DNA of 64,000 nucleotides from Cladopsammia gracilis (taxonomy: Eukaryota; Cnidaria; Anthozoa; Scleractinia; Dendrophylliidae), in NCBI GenBank assembly GCA_022457155.1, contig JAJGOT010000214.1, forward strand, positions 642,501 to 706,500, given 5' to 3'. How positions within the stretch are numbered: the stretch's first letter is position 1; each line of letters begins with the position of its first letter. A program made the position numbers and the translations under genes. Shown here piece after piece: positions 10,701 through 26,215 of the stretch. The notes below the pieces were generated by a model. It saw only the letters and a list, made by a program, of their open reading frames with translations. It was not told the DNA's origin and did no database searches.

Positions 10701-12458
10701 CATGCTTTTTAACGATCCTTAAAAAGTCAGTAGAGACAGTGAAGTTAAAACGCATGAGTATTTTGGAAGTACCTCGCCAAGAAGTTGGCTTGGCCGTGTG
10801 CTTGCCGGTTGAAATTCAGTCGACTAAGAAGCTAAGTTCGGATATCGGCACGTATTAGTTCGATTGAAAAAAATATCAAACTTTTATAATATAAATAGGG
10901 AACTGTTCAATAAAACAGATGTAGACAACTGATTCACAAACTGCTTTGCAACCAGATCAAAAGAGAACACTTTTAGACACATCACACAGTCTTCAACAAA
11001 TACTACCAAAATCGTATGTTTAGTAAAGCGTACTCAGAGAACATATTCTTAAAATCTGAAATTGTTAAGTAATAGTACCTGATTGGAAACGGAGAACGAA
11101 AACAAAACGGAGTTTTCTTCATCCATTCTCGTTCGATGCCTTTTACAATCCTATGATCTATCTGATTTTCTCTCTCTTTTTAACATGTGCTTTCTAAATA
11201 CAATGGTATTGAACTGTTAGTAGTAATCAATATTGAGCCGGACCACATGCAGTTGTTACAATGAAAACAGACAAAACGGCTGATAATCCACGCTAGGAAT
11301 ATTGTTCTCAATCGTATGCAAATATAACAACCAGATTTTGTAATGACTGAGTAAACTCGTTTTTCTTAAGTGGTATTTTGAGCTTCAGCCAGAACGAACA
11401 GCCCCATCTTTATTGTGTAAAGTCGCTTCACTTTTGGAATTGCAAAAAAAAAAGACCTTTTATTTTTAAGAAGGCGTGGTCCAATCAAAGTCTTTTATTA
11501 ATCTTAAGTACATTTCAAGGATTATTGATTACCTTAGACAATAGCTCCTTTCTGTAGGTCTCACTATAGTGCATTTTTAAAGACTTTTCAAAGCCATTTT
11601 CAAAAGTAAACGAAGACAATTTCTATAAGTGGGGGTTATTTAATGTCTGTGTTCTGTAATTTCGAGATATTAACTTGTTAATAAGTATACGAGGTAACTA
11701 ATCAAGCAAGGCTGACTGTACAAATGGGATTATTTATATTCTATCCAATATTTCGTGAGACACGACTGGCCTAATTCCTGATTCCTAATTCCTTCAATTT
11801 TATCCTTGGTTTAATATTCATTTTCCTTTGTGCATATTCATTATATTCATGGAAAATAAAAATTGAACCAAGGATAAAATTGAACTACAACATACCGTGT
11901 ATAAATGATGTATTGCCAGCTATGTAGCTTCGTAACAAATATTTAGAATTTGCTGGGTTTTTTTTTGGGTCAGAACTGTACCAAATATTCTACTACTTAT
12001 ACTACTATTTAGGTATCTTTGCTCAAACACGTTATGATCTTAAAACACCGAGAAGAAAATATCAAATGATTATTCGAAGGAATGCTGACAAATTATATTC
12101 CTTTTTTTACCGATTCTTCCAATATATAAGGGAAGATCGTTTTATGTTGCAATGCCTTTCCATCTTGAGCATCCGTAACACTAGTATAACAATTGTCAAC
12201 AAACACGTGGAGGGCTACATTTGACGACAGACGGACTCAGCCTTACTTGAACGCTTGAATGCAAAATGGATCTGAAAGTTCTTTCCACGACAATCATCTG
12301 CAATTCTGTCTATCCGCGCTGTTTTGCGACTTTCCATAATTGTCCTTGTTTTTTTATAAAGACATAAACTATTGCTGTGAGGTTTCAATCATTTACACGT
12401 CACAGAATAATGGCAGGCCACTAAAAACCACCACTGAAGGGCTGATGGCTTTAGGTGC
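7740..12458. other. Intergenic, no gene seen
   Basis: AT-rich sequence with short open frames only, none with a recognisable domain or coding-like composition. A short inverted pair around TTCAATTTTATCCTTGGTT lies at about 11795-11880. Confidence 0.5.
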
Positions 12459-12462
12459 TTAA

Positions 12463-12618
12463 AGGCACATGTTCACCCAATCTGCTTTGCGAGCTTGTGT
12501 TTTTGTTTTAGAAAGGTTTAATTGTTCAGTGTAGCGTTATGATTGGCTGGCACGTCGATTTTCCGTCTGTGCGAAAATCAGCCCGGGCGCACAAAGCAGA
12601 TTGGGTGAACATGGGCCT
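12463..12618. mobile_element. 156-bp TTAA-flanked MITE
   Basis: TTAA lies at 12459-12462 and 12619-12622. Near-perfect inverted ends AGGCACATGTTCACCCAATC and its complement extend about 27 bp with one mismatch. It is non-coding. Confidence 0.75.
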
Positions 12619-13447
12619 TTAACCATTTTAGCGGGTGTTTCTTGGTGTTGCGGAAGCCATTGTTGGTTAGCTTTTGTGATGTGGTGTGGGTATTGTTCAG
12701 TGTCTTTTGAATCTTTTGTTTTACGTCATTTGGTGATAACACCATCTGCAACACCAAGAAACTACCATGTTAGCTGTACTTGCACCCCAGTCGAAAAAAG
12801 TGTTAAATTATTTTTTTTTTCTTCAAAAACAGTGCCACATGAACGTGCTACCCAAATAGCTCTTATTTGAATGGTCACACTTAGTGATTTCATCAACAGA
12901 CTCAGAAGTAAGAACCATACAGCCCAACTCTAATTTTAACTCCAGAAATTAAACAGTTAATAATTTGTGGCTTTCGGGCTCAATTCTTTTGCGATCTTTT
13001 GAAATACAAAACCATCGTTACAAACCAAACAAAACCTCTGAATGATATGGGATCAGTTTTAATGGGACAAGCAAATACGAATGTTATTCAGCGAAAAGTT
13101 GTAAGTATTAAACTGGCTTTTAATTCCCCAACTTAAGGCGAACGGGTTACTGCGCATGTGTCTGATATGAGACAGCCTTTGAACTGATGTGGTGCTGCAT
13201 TTGTGCGGAAACAATGATCTAGACATTTTCAGGTTGTTTACCGATGTTTTGCTCGGGGAGTTACGATAGAGCAGCTGCTGCCGACGGCAGGTACTGGCAT
13301 AGGCGCAATCTTCAAAGGCACAATCAAGTGGGGAATTGGTTCCATTGACTTGCATTATGATTCAGGGCGGATTAACTGTGTTTGCTCTTCTTGTTGAATC
13401 TCTAAGAGCGACATCTAGAAACAGACATCTTCCGTAACCCTTTCACC

Positions 13448-13860
13448 TTGTACAGCATAGTAAACGGTACCGCAGGAAAGTACAACTGTACTGCTCAATA
13501 GCTTTCATTTGAATGGTCACACTTCAGGATTTCATCCACGGTCTCAAAAGTTAGAACCACCTTGTACAGCATAATAAACAGTACCACAGAAAAGTACTGC
13601 TCAATAGCTTTCATTTGAATGTTCACACTTCAGGATTTCATCCACGGTCTCAAAAGTTAGAATAGTCTTGTTCATAACAATAAACAGCACCACAGGAAAG
13701 TACTGCCGAAGAGATTTCATTTGGATTTTATCCACAGACTCAAAAGTTAGAACCACTTGTACAGCATAATAAACAGTACCCCCAGGAAAATACCGCTCAA
13801 CAGTTTTCATTTAAATGGTCACACTTGGGATTCCATCCAGTTAAAACCACCTTACACGAC
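13448..13860. repeat. Four tandem units of about 90-113 bp
   Basis: Each unit contains parts of CTTGTACAGCATAATAAACA, GGAAAGTACTGC, TTTCATTTGAATGGTCACAC, GGATTTCATCCAC and CTCAAAAGTTAGAACCAC. Single diverged copies lie at about 12855-12920, 18435-18505 and 56455-56640, so this is a dispersed family that can tandemise. The open frame on the - strand within it is repeat sequence. Confidence 0.75.
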
Positions 13861-16800
13861 TTAAGGTTCAAATCTGGCGGTGAAAGGGTAATAAATGATA
13901 ACTTTCAAGAAATCCCCCGTTAATAAGGTCTCAGTCAAGCGCTGTATGTATGCCCTTTTGTAAGCGACCATCTCCTCAAAAAACAGCAAGTATTTCTGAT
14001 TCCGAGCGTGGTCTCTTGGGATAAATTCGACTGGACTTTTGCATACTGAAAAAAGGGCATCAAAATACTATAACCCACAAACAATGGCCGGGAACGATGT
14101 TTTCCATTGTGTGTTTGGTACACGATAAAGGAGTCTAAAAGAGAGATAACGTCGAATTGTTTCATTTCATGGTTTTAATAATCGTAAAAGTTAGCGTCAT
14201 TCTAAAGAAGATTAGAAACAATGGCTTATCGCACGGTCCTTATCTCGTGTATAAATGTATAAACCTTTTGTTCTTCAAGTACTATAAAGTCCAAGTAGTT
14301 TGGTGTTTTTGACAAAGATAGCAGTGTCAGTTTTTCTCAGAACGGCGTGCAGCGGTACAAAAGAATGTATGTAACAAATAAGATAATTGAAAAATACCAA
14401 AGGCCACTGAATCAGATGGTCTGAGATCGTTTACAGTGGACATGGGAACGCGGCCAAGTACCGCCAAGACAAGAAAGCAATTATCTTCGTAAAATTTAGA
14501 TTACTGTAAACCTTTAATATATCAAGTGAAAGTACAAATTCCCTAATGATATACCACAATGAGGTGTGACAACAAAATATTTCTGCGACTTGTCCTTGCT
14601 CATTCAACACACAATCAAACCTACTCAAAGCTGTCACACCAATTAATTAGATATTTAAAATCTTAAGTGATGTGCAAATGTTCATCTAATCTCGCTCTTC
14701 GCAAGGCCAATGTGTTTATCAGAGCTGGGACCGGCGTCCCTTTTTAGAGATCCTCTTCAAGCTGATCTGTCGGCTAAATTCGTTTATAAAAACCTTAAAG
14801 CTGATAACCCGCCGATAACATCATATTGGAACACAAATGGAATCATAAATGTTTAGTAGGAAATTCCGATCCATGATTCGGATAACGAAAGCCACATTAA
14901 GTTACATCTTAGCCCAAACGCACTCAGATGACATTTCGTAAGAGGGTTAGCTTCTCAGGATGCCAGAGTACAAATCTGACAAATTTGATAAACGGCCCCA
15001 AACGTTATTAATGGTAAACGTATTAGAATGTAGGAGACAAATGAACGCTGTAGATATCATCTCTTTGTACTGCGCCGAGCAGGTATATTGAAAGTTGTCC
15101 AAACTGGCAACGTTCTGTGATAAAATACAATGCCATTACTAGTTAGAATCGATTGCCTGTTCTAGTAGTGGTCATTGGTACTCAGTGTAAGAAAGCTGAT
15201 TATCACAACAACTGTACACCGACCTATGTCTATAACACACGACCGGGCTCTACTTTCAGTTTTAATATCATCTAGATTTTACGTACCCGCCGCCGATACG
15301 TGAAAAATAACCTGCATTAAGCCAGTTGTTATTAAACTGGTGACCCTGGCAAGAAAGGACGACGTTTGAATTAAATTTTCTTCCCACTTCGGTTTAAGCT
15401 GGATCCGCATTTTTTTCTGTCTGAGCCAACCTTAAAATCACCACGTGGCAAGAAACGTATTCGCAAACATAAACAACGCTGTGTTTGTGTCAACATCATT
15501 TTACGGCTCAGTGCGAGACTAAACTCTGCTGGATACGTTTGGTGCTATAGCAATAACGTTGATTAGGGAAGCTGGATAACTTGAGGGGATATAACAATGG
15601 GCTTTTTGTTGATAAAAGGGTTTCTAACGTGCAACCAGCTGCGACCTGTTGGTTATTGAAAAACAAGTAAAACACAGAAGAAAATAGAAGCCGCTGAATG
15701 GGAAGTTAAAACACTGTATGAAGAACTGCTGGGAAAAGAAGTGCTATCTTCTTGAAGAAAAGAGTACAACAAAAGGCTAACTGAGGATAATTTTGCTCGA
15801 TTTTAGTAACATTCCTTCACCGTGGCAGCTTCTCTTGCAGGCAGAAATAGCCAAATGGAAGTTTGTTATCTTGCATGTCACGGATAGCTGATGTTACACA
15901 ACTTTTTCCATACAAGAAAACCAACAGATTTACTCATCAAGTTTCTCAGAAATAGGAGATATTAAGTCGCGCTTTAATTAAGAAAATGCATGAAATGTTG
16001 TCTCGGTACTAATTGGTGTCTTCCAGTTGTGGAACAACGCGTGTGCCATTGTTTTAAGAATTCCCGCCCTTTCTGTTGACGAGCGAATCGAAGGACTTTG
16101 CCGGAAAAGTGAAAAGACAACTATTAGATAACTTTACACACGTAAAGCTAATTACATTCGGTGAAAGTGAACGCTATTGGAACGAACGTTTAATCTACTG
16201 GGAAACACGTGGAATTAACTTGTAAAGCAGGCAGGTAAAATGCAAAATACCGCTGTAAAGGCCTAGCTTCTTAGATTTACCAGGAGAAACTTTACACTAG
16301 ATCTCGAAGATCGCTACAGGGAGACAGAATTATGACGCTTAGCCACAAGAAATGCCCTTGCTCCTTTTGTGTTTCAATGAAGTATTCCCCAGTTTTCTAT
16401 TATTTTTGAATTGTCATAGGGGGCCCTGCCGAAACCTACTGTTATGTTTATCAATGTAAGTGTTGCAGACTCGCGAGTGGGAAGTTTGCACAGGAGAGTA
16501 GCGTTCAGCTGTTTTATGTGAGCACCATGTGTATTAAAATTATCATGCCATGTGGTATTTGGAGGCGTTGGAAAATACTCTTTCGTTTTTTTTTTTTTTT
16601 TATGGCCCCGTCGATATTTGATATTAACATTTCAAATGAATCTGTCCCTACAAAAGTACAACATGCAGGTGCCTTCAATTGTAACCGCCTTAGCAAAAGA
16701 AACATTAGTCATACAGTCGCCGAAAAAGCTAAACAGAGGACTGTCAAAAGAATATCGTAATGCTGTTTCGGATACTTTAACCAATCATATTATGCTTCGT

Positions 16801-17037
16801 GCAACAGTGTGTTTCAAGTTCGGACAACATGTTCCGAAAAAAAAAAAACATAACAAATGAAGACCACTTACTAAAATAAAGCTATTAATAGCAATTCTTT
16901 TTTGATCACCAGTTGGTGATGATGGGAAACAGATATTTAATTTTAACAAAATTCAACTTTAAGTCAGAGAATTGAAATGGCTCCGATCTGTGAAAATAAA
17001 TCGACAGTGCTTTCCTTTAACACTTTTAGATCCTACC
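13861..17037. other. Intergenic, no gene seen
   Basis: No open frame with a recognisable domain, no RNA gene and no clear transposon end. A T11-type tract lies near 16588. Confidence 0.5.
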
Positions 17038-17436
17038 TTAAAGGGGCATTGTCTTCTATTTTTGGTATCACTTTGAAAACCCCCAAAACATATTTGTATC
17101 ACGAGAAACCTAAACATTACAGTCCAGTGTTGTTAACAATCACTGTTCGAGTGCACAGAAACCAGCATTGGTTGTTTTTGGCTGCGGACTGATGACCAGG
17201 ATGGAAATGGATTGCAACTTGAAAAAAAAAATGGCTAATTTTCTCTCCCCGTGTGCGTTGGAAAAATCTGCTAAAAACTGATTATGGTTTTACTTTCCTC
17301 GAGTAATCACATGATGTTTTCGTCTCCATGTTCTAGGATCATTGTCATGTACAAGCAAAGGAACTTAGTTAATCTGATGTTTAGTTCAGTTTTGATGAAA
17401 ACAAAGCAAAATCCCTGATACTGCCGGCCCCTTCAA
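17038..17436 (+). mobile_element. MITE, TTAAAGGGGCATTGTC family, copy 1
   Basis: Starts TTAAAGGGGCATTGTC and ends GGCCCCTTCAA, an imperfect inverted end. Shared segments (GGTATCACTTTGAAAA, GTTGTTAACAAT, CTGATTATGGTTT) recur in copies at about 48401-48660 and 59500-59778. Confidence 0.6.
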
Positions 17437-17439
17437 GCC

Positions 17440-20400
17440 CAGCAGTGTTGAACGAGTGCAGTTGGAGCGTGAAAATAGTGGAAACCATATATAGAACTAG
17501 AGCAGTTTCCAAGTTCAAACACAACACTCAAAACACGTAGTCGGAAGAAGTTTTTTGGTTGAGAAAAGACAAAGAAAATTCCTTGAAAGGAAACCGCAAA
17601 GGACCACGTATAGCAAAGTCATAGAAAACATATTTATATTACCTTCTGTCTGCCTGTGGAAACTAAAAAGGAAAACGAATGCTAAAAGAAAGCGCGAGAC
17701 ATTTCGTAACCCGTCGATCACAGCAATTCTGGACTAAAATTATGTAGTGACACTCTTAAAAACCCGTTTTGTGACCAACAACGTATCTTTCTTTAGCCAA
17801 TAAATGCAAAGGCCATTGTCAATATTTCGTAAGTGGACCTATACATTTCTTATCACTGTACTATTTCAGAGAACAGGACTCTGCAATGTTTAGGCCATGT
17901 TTTCTTGGCAAGGCTGAGAATAAAAACGCCGATGATTGCAAGTTCCTCAAAGGAAAAACAAAAGTGGGAATACAAGACGGTTAAGCAACTTAAGACTTAT
18001 TAATCATACCATTAGCGGGTTACTGCCAAAGGCCTTCACCTAGATGGTCAAACACTACCTTGGATGGTGGTGAAAAAAAAAACGTATTGAACATGTCCCC
18101 TTATAGATAGATACAATCAAAGCCAATGACATGGGTAGTGGAAATGATAACTACAATTCTTTAAACAACACACACATTAATGAACAATAATGCGTTCTTC
18201 AAGCACGTGTTACTGGTGGTATCGACTAGAGCAAACGTGATTTGCAAAACGGGTGGAATGCATTTAAAGGACATTCAGTCACCTCTTCTCAAAGCGAATG
18301 ATGTCTACTATTTCTAATTAAAGGTGACATTTCCACATACTATTAGCATATTGGCACAAGATAGATAGAGAAACACCAAAGTTCATTTTTTTAAGAAAAT
18401 AAAAGAAAAAACAAACGGCATCATAAGAACGCACAGCTGAAGAGCTATTATTTAAATAGTCAAAAGGTAGGATTTCATCCACAGATTCAAAATTTAGAAC
18501 CATTCGTATGATAGGAGTCAAGGTTCAACACAGTCAGTCAAAGAGATAACAAGTCTTGCTAAATATCATCATGGCTGGCATAATTCAACCAGTTCATGTA
18601 GTGAAGGCAGCTCACAGCACATACAGTCTTCGTAAAGCCAAGTCACAGTGGTTACGTCCTTTGCCACCCTCAACAGCTGTTGACAATATCAATTAATGAT
18701 CGTGGTATGTTGTTTTCAACTCTGATGTGAAAAGTTTAATGTTTTCATGATTTTTCAGAACGTCTAGCATTTGATACCTCGATTAATTGCTACCTATTCA
18801 TGGTTAAACAGAGGTTGTAATTTGGTACAAGACAACTGGCCATTCATCCGGCGGACAACTGCGAAGAGGGAAATATTTAAAAATTGAATTCAATACCGAA
18901 AAGTTCACTTCAAAATGGAAAAAGAACTAAATTGTTATCCTTCAAACAGGTGTGTGGTGCCCCCGACTTGTCAAACAACACAGTTCACTGTTAATAAACC
19001 TTAATGCCCTAGTCTATCACATGTTCGATTTCAATATGAAAGATTCCACTGCGAAAGCTCCAACAACTTAGAGAAATTAAATTAGGAAATTAAAAACACG
19101 GTCATTGAAGGGGAGCCCATCAGGAGATAACACAAGAAATTCATTTTTCAAATTGTTGAACAAAGCAACAGGTCAACCAGACAATGGTTAAAAAGAGCTT
19201 TTTTGAAATGCGTCTCAATACAAAATAAAAAAGATAAAACTCCTAGTGTAATCTAAAAAGAGGTAAATGAATGAGGCGGTATTAGGCGGGTAATACCTCA
19301 ACCAGATTTGCGGTGTTCCATAAAGTTGAATTAATAACCTGCTGGTTGATATATTTTGGATTCTTCGTGTGGCTAGCATCAATGTTAATCCATAAAGACG
19401 ACAGAGTCGTTTTTAGAAAATTTTATCCACGAGAGTGGTTATGAGATACTGTTAAATCAGATTTGCATCCAAGAAGTATATATTGACGCATAAAAAAATC
19501 GAAATATTAATAGACTAAAACATCGCCACAAAATCTACTCCTTCCGCCCTCTTCATTCAACCAGCTGCGTCTTCGATCGTTTGAAAAGATGCGCTTTACA
19601 AAACGACGTTTTCCGACAAATGAAACTGGTAATAAATTAAAGCTTTTTAAACAAGGGAAAAAATGTTTGCAATGCTCAGATAACAGAAAATACAAATCTG
19701 CCGGAACGTTAGAAGATTTCACTTTGGACTAAACTTTGCCGGATAGTTATCTCAAGGCAGATTTGACAATGCGTATTTCTTCTAGGTTAACAAAAAAATC
19801 AACAGCTGCTTAAGGGAAGGAATTTCATTGTTTAATATGATGGCAAATGGCATTTGTAACGGTTTGAACGGAGGAGGACAACGAAAAAATGGAGATCCGT
19901 CAAGAACACTCGAAAACTCCCTGAAGATGCCAAGGCAGAGGTCACAGCTCCATTTTATTAGAAAGATATGACTCTTTCCACCTCCGTTGAATTTCCTCAA
20001 ACCAGCGTTTCTCTCCTGGCATCGCATACTAATTGAATTCTCATGTAACGAAATGATGAATGTTAGAGAAACGTTGGTTCCAGCATTGCTGGAAAGAACT
20101 AGAGTTCCCCTGCCATTGAAGTCTGGCCCTTATTAGAAAATCCCAGATTCAACGGCTCAGTTGCGATTATACACCACCCGTATGCAGGACCTTGTTTTCA
20201 AAGTAAAAATAGAATGTAATCGACAACAGGCCTGAGTTTTGACAATTAATTTTACCAAACTGAGTTGTAATAATCGGAGGTGAAAGACGGTGTCTAGCTG
20301 AAAACACACAACGAGAGCAAATTTCTCCTTAAATATGAAAAAAGAATGGTTTTCTATCTGCGCTAACATTTTTGGTGAGCTTTCCGCAAGAGTTCCATTT

Positions 20401-23400
20401 GAGAACATCCAATACTAACTATTTACGATTGGATTTACCGTAAAACGAACAAAGCAGTTGGAGAACAAAGCACAACTTACCTGACATACGACATTAATTT
20501 TGTAGCATATTAAGGATTTTGTTGGTTATAGAACCGGAAAACAACATCTAACTCATCAATTTTAGTCAAGTCCTTTACAAACAATTCCTAAAATGTATGC
20601 AGGGTCCACCCTACTGAACCAAAAAACTTGACGATGTGGCCTTCGTGAGCAGTAGTGGCAAAATTAGTACAGGACGGAGCACCCAGAAGAATAGAATATT
20701 GCCAATGAAATGAACAAAAAACAGGAACGTTAAAAGAATAATAAATATCAAGAAACAGCTTTAGGACAAACGTCTTGTTTTTCGTAATTTCGAGACATGG
20801 GGACGGGGTTTATTTTTACAATATGTCATAGAAAGGAATGTCTATAAACTAATGCAAAACATTCGCCAAGAAGTAAACGACTGTGATTCTAATTAAATAA
20901 TATTTATTATTTTCGAATCCGCTATGGTAATGAAAGATGAAAACATAGAACGTGAAAAATGCCGACCGTTTTTTCATTCCTAGCAATGGACTGTTTTAAT
21001 TGCAGACGACGCCTTTTACCAAGAAAGCACGTAACAGCGTTCTTTACCAGCAGTTACGTCTCGTTTGTGCCACAACATAACGAAAAATACAAATAACATA
21101 AGAATAATTTGTTATTGGGATCGGCCTCCTTGGTAAGACGGTAACGTCTTAAAAGTGTTTAGTTTGTTAGTAGCACGTGAAAGCAGGTATTCACCAACAC
21201 TTAATAAAAATATCAGCAAACACCATGAAAAAAAAAAAACACAAGCGAGTCAAATAATCATTTATCGCACTATTCAATTGGTAATAATCACTTCAAGTAG
21301 TTCGGAACTTGATCTTCTAGAAAGAAAAAAAGTGGAAACGAGTAGATTTCATGAATACCTCATCTCGGTGTCCGACAATTATTGAAAGGGTCATACTGTG
21401 TAGATGGCATTTGAGACAATAGATCTTTGTTTGTGGATTTCGAAATATGTCAAGGCTTTTTTTACATGTACTGTGATCAGGTGATACTAAAATTGCGTTG
21501 CTCTAAAAATGGGAGCAGAAGAACAAATAGAAAAAAAAAAAGAAAAGGATCAATGAAAAAAGAAATGAAAATGTGTGTAAATTGTACTACACAGACTTCA
21601 GTGTTCAGTGTTGAACCAACACCTGAAAACCATTTTCAAGAAGGGGGAATGTGCATGTCAACAGCCATATTCACGGTCCTTAAAAAATATTAGACGTTTA
21701 TTGAGGCATGGAAAATTACAATCAGAGCTCACCACAAAACCGATCAAAACAAAAAGAAGTCGTTATCTCTTCTTACGAGTTTTAATCCTTTAACAATTGC
21801 AGAGACTTGATGTCTACTGGTAGTTTTCCGCAATCTTCACACATCGTAATAATTCGCAAATAAAGGGTTGACCTTCGCTTAATTTTTTTATTAGACCTCG
21901 CACGAAGCAATTAGCTCCTCTTCAGTCAAAGTAGTTTCTTTACAAGTGCCGAGGTGCAATATCGCAGAGGAAGATATGGAAATTTTAGCGATCATTTCAA
22001 AAGCTGCCGCGACTTACTGGAGCGTGTGATATGTCGTGGTCCTGCCAAATGGTTCATTGTATGAAGGAATAACATAACTTTGAAAGAAAGCCCCCGAAGG
22101 TTTATTAAAGTTATCGCGTAAACGGCAAAGCAGCTTTAGCCAAGCAAAAGTTGCAAATCACAGTCCCAGCATTTCGAGAACAGAAGGTTCGACGACGCGA
22201 CATGTAACAAGGCCAAACTTGACATATTGATAGTGATTGGATAACTGCGGGAGGTGCTTGAAAAACCGTTGGTTCTCGAGCCGAGATGTTTGGCATAAAC
22301 AATTGCCTCATACCACTTTGATTGTGTGGGAACAAATTGCACAAACAGGGCAATGTATTTGTTAAACCGATATCGTTGTAGTGATAGCTTCTATTTAACA
22401 CAACCTTGTTTGTCAATACATTGTTGTTTCTTCTCCTATTGTAGAGCAATTCATTGGACCTATTGTAGGTTCGCTTTTGAGACCGCCTTCAAATTTTGAA
22501 GTGATTCCAAAGGCCTTTAGAAGTGTGTCTGAAACGACAAACAAAACGCATCGACGAAAGCGTTTTTTAATTAGTTTGCCTTTTGTAAAATTGCTTATTA
22601 ATGAATCACTTTACAAACAGCGACAGCGGGCGTTCTCAAGAGGCCCGCTGGGCACTAATTGGTATGTAATTTGCCGAGATAAGTAGCGTTTTCATATTTA
22701 TTTGCTAAGTAAACACAAGATAAGTTCTTCTCAAGTGCGCTGACTGCATCGCAAACGTTCGGCTGTCAATCTCGATTCGCTCTTAACAAGTCGCAGACAA
22801 AATATAAGGTGCATATGTAGGAAAATGTAAACACATTTCATCCCCATGTCCGAAACTCGGAAAACATGTAAATTTTTCATTACCAAGATAGAAACTTGCC
22901 ACGAGCGATTTCCAGCTGACCGAAATGTAAATAAAACTTCGTCTGTAAACTCATTAAGGCTATTTGTGAAATAATAAAACTCTTAAAAAAGCTCGTCTTT
23001 TCGTTCTCATCGTTGCTTTATGCCTTTAATATTTGCTGGAATTTTGTTCACTAAAACACACATTTAAATTTCGAAACAATCAGTTTATTAAATAGTGGAT
23101 TTGAATCTCATCTAGAATTTAAGAAGTGCCTCTACAAAGCTTCATGTCATACTGTGAAGTAAAGCTCTTTTAGTATACAAATGCAACCTTGTCATGTTCA
23201 AGACAATAGTTGAGGAAGTGTTCCAGCAACAGGTCTAAGTCGTTCTTCATTAAAGAACGCAAAAGTTAAGACAAATCAAGGGAAGGGCTGTTGTCCTCCA
23301 TCCAAGAGGATTAGGGCAGAGATTAAAGTTCTCATAAAATAATATCATTTGTAGGTGCCAAAATACATTGAAGAACAAAGACACAGAAAAACGCTTGCTT

Positions 23401-24931
23401 CTGGCGAATAACAGATATGCGCTACACTTAATAACATCTTTATCTCCACTAAGACACAACCATAAACCTCGAGGACATGTAAACAGCGAACGAGGGAAGC
23501 TTTTCTTGGCATTGTTTTATATTTACTTCGTCAAGACGTGCGAAAAGGCGAGGTACAAAGTGAAAGCGGCTTAACTCGCACACCAGTTGGGTGTGGAATA
23601 AAAGGCTTATTAATTGGCACTGAATTTTAAGACCGAGATATAAAAAATGCAAAACATACTTGTGCCAGATGCGAAGAGCAATGATAGTTTTAGCTGCCGT
23701 TTGTAAAGCCGCTTTTATAAGCAGCAAATAATAAAAATCTGGTTTTCTTATCACGAAACGGCATTGCAGTCTCATATATTATTTCCTAATTAAGACCATA
23801 TGGGCGAAAGCTGTTTAGGTATGTTCATCTACCAACGGCAGGTTGCTTTACGATAATAAAAAGCGACTACTGTTTGTTCCCGAATTGCGAGTTAATGTTA
23901 AGACATGTTACGACTAAAAAGAATAAGCAGTGGGACACCAGCTAAACTGGTGATGTTATGTATCTCTCAATGAACACAGAAAGTCACCACTTACAAAGGA
24001 TAAATTTAATTCTGTCTTTATGTTATATTCAATTAGTTGTTGTCCCAATTTACACTGACCATGTAAGATCCCTCTTCACTTGAACTGAGAGCGAGTGTTA
24101 GTCGTGCAATATCTTTGGTGGCTTCGATAAATACAATCATTTAGTTTTGAAGTGTTGCAATTGACTTGTGTAAAATAAGGCCACCAGTACCTTACAAGAA
24201 TTTTCATTCCCATGAAAAGCGTGGCAACATTTAACGTCGGATCAGATGACGAAAATTAACACGGCACTACCAGTTGAAAAATAAAAAGGACGATTAGTGT
24301 TCTTTTCACAAGTTTTAGCAGGTACAAGCCGTTGACAACCAGTTGTTCTGAGAAAAAAAGAAAGATATACTGCATGGCCTCAAGTTTGTGGGAAGTTCTA
24401 TTATCCTTCCTAAAATATTACACAAAGTGAATTTCAAATTCTCAGCACCGGTAAATAAATACTAATAGCATTGTTTTTGTGACCAAGAAAACCCATTGCT
24501 GTGGCTAGTATCAATGCATTTTTATAGAAACTGTTTTGAAAAGACACGTGCTTGATGTCTTTATAATTGGTCTCAAAACAACTAAAAATCAATTGAATTC
24601 ATCCAGATACAAATGCTTTTTCAATACGTGCCCACAAAAGGCTCCACCGCCTTAGTAATTCATCTCCACCCCTGCCAATAATTCCACATAATATTAACAA
24701 AATTTGTAAATCTTCTTAAAAAAAAAAACGCATACCATCAAAATTACAATGTTCATTTCAACCATAGGCGTAAACTTAGTCGTTTTCGTTCTTTCTTTCA
24801 TTCTTCTTTTTTTTTTTTTTGGGAAAATTATCATTGTCACTCGAATGGGAAATGGAACACATACCGTCAAAGAGCTTTATCTAAATAGATCGGAAATTGC
24901 AATTAATTTATATTGCGAGTTGCCAACGAAG
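17440..24931. other. Long gene-free flank, 3' of the Msx gene
   Basis: About 7.5 kb of AT-rich DNA without a supported gene. One diverged copy of the 13.5-kb repeat lies at about 18435-18505. Other short open frames have no recognisable domain. Regulatory DNA for the neighbouring homeobox gene could lie here, but nothing in the sequence alone proves it. Confidence 0.5.
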
Positions 24932-25918
<987 letters not shown>

Positions 25919-26099
25919 TGCGAGGAATATCTCTTTGAGAACGAGTCGCGGTTATGTTTGGTAGGCACAGAGCGTGTGTAAGTAAGCGAGGAGCCCTAGG
26001 AATGTCTACTTGGTCTCCCTTACTTAGCTTTAGTTCCAAATTGAAGAGAACCTGCTGTGAACAGCCATTTCACTCGTTTGACGTCCGCGTATATTGGAC

Positions 26100-26215
26100 C
26101 CTGCCTAATAGGGCATAAGATAATTGTGTCATTATCAAGCAAATTTGTTGTTGATAAATGACAGCCAACCACAGGGCGAGCAGGGTGTCATCTTTAAAAG
26201 ATTTGATAACTGCTA
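26100..26215 (-). promoter_or_regulatory. Candidate proximal control region of msx
   Basis: About 200-300 bases upstream of the start codon lie TAATTG (26121-26126, the Msx/Nkx-type homeodomain site), several GATAA/TTATC motifs and AACCACAG (Runx-type) within about 100 bases. The clustering is visible; binding is inference. Confidence 0.3.

Noticed and set aside
10330..10755. Overlapping frames of about 115 codons on both strands
   Set aside because: Composition is not coding-like and there is no domain; such lengths are expected by chance in 64 kb.
13059..13355. 98-codon frame on the - strand with several cysteines
   Set aside because: No recognisable domain, and no splice or signal context.
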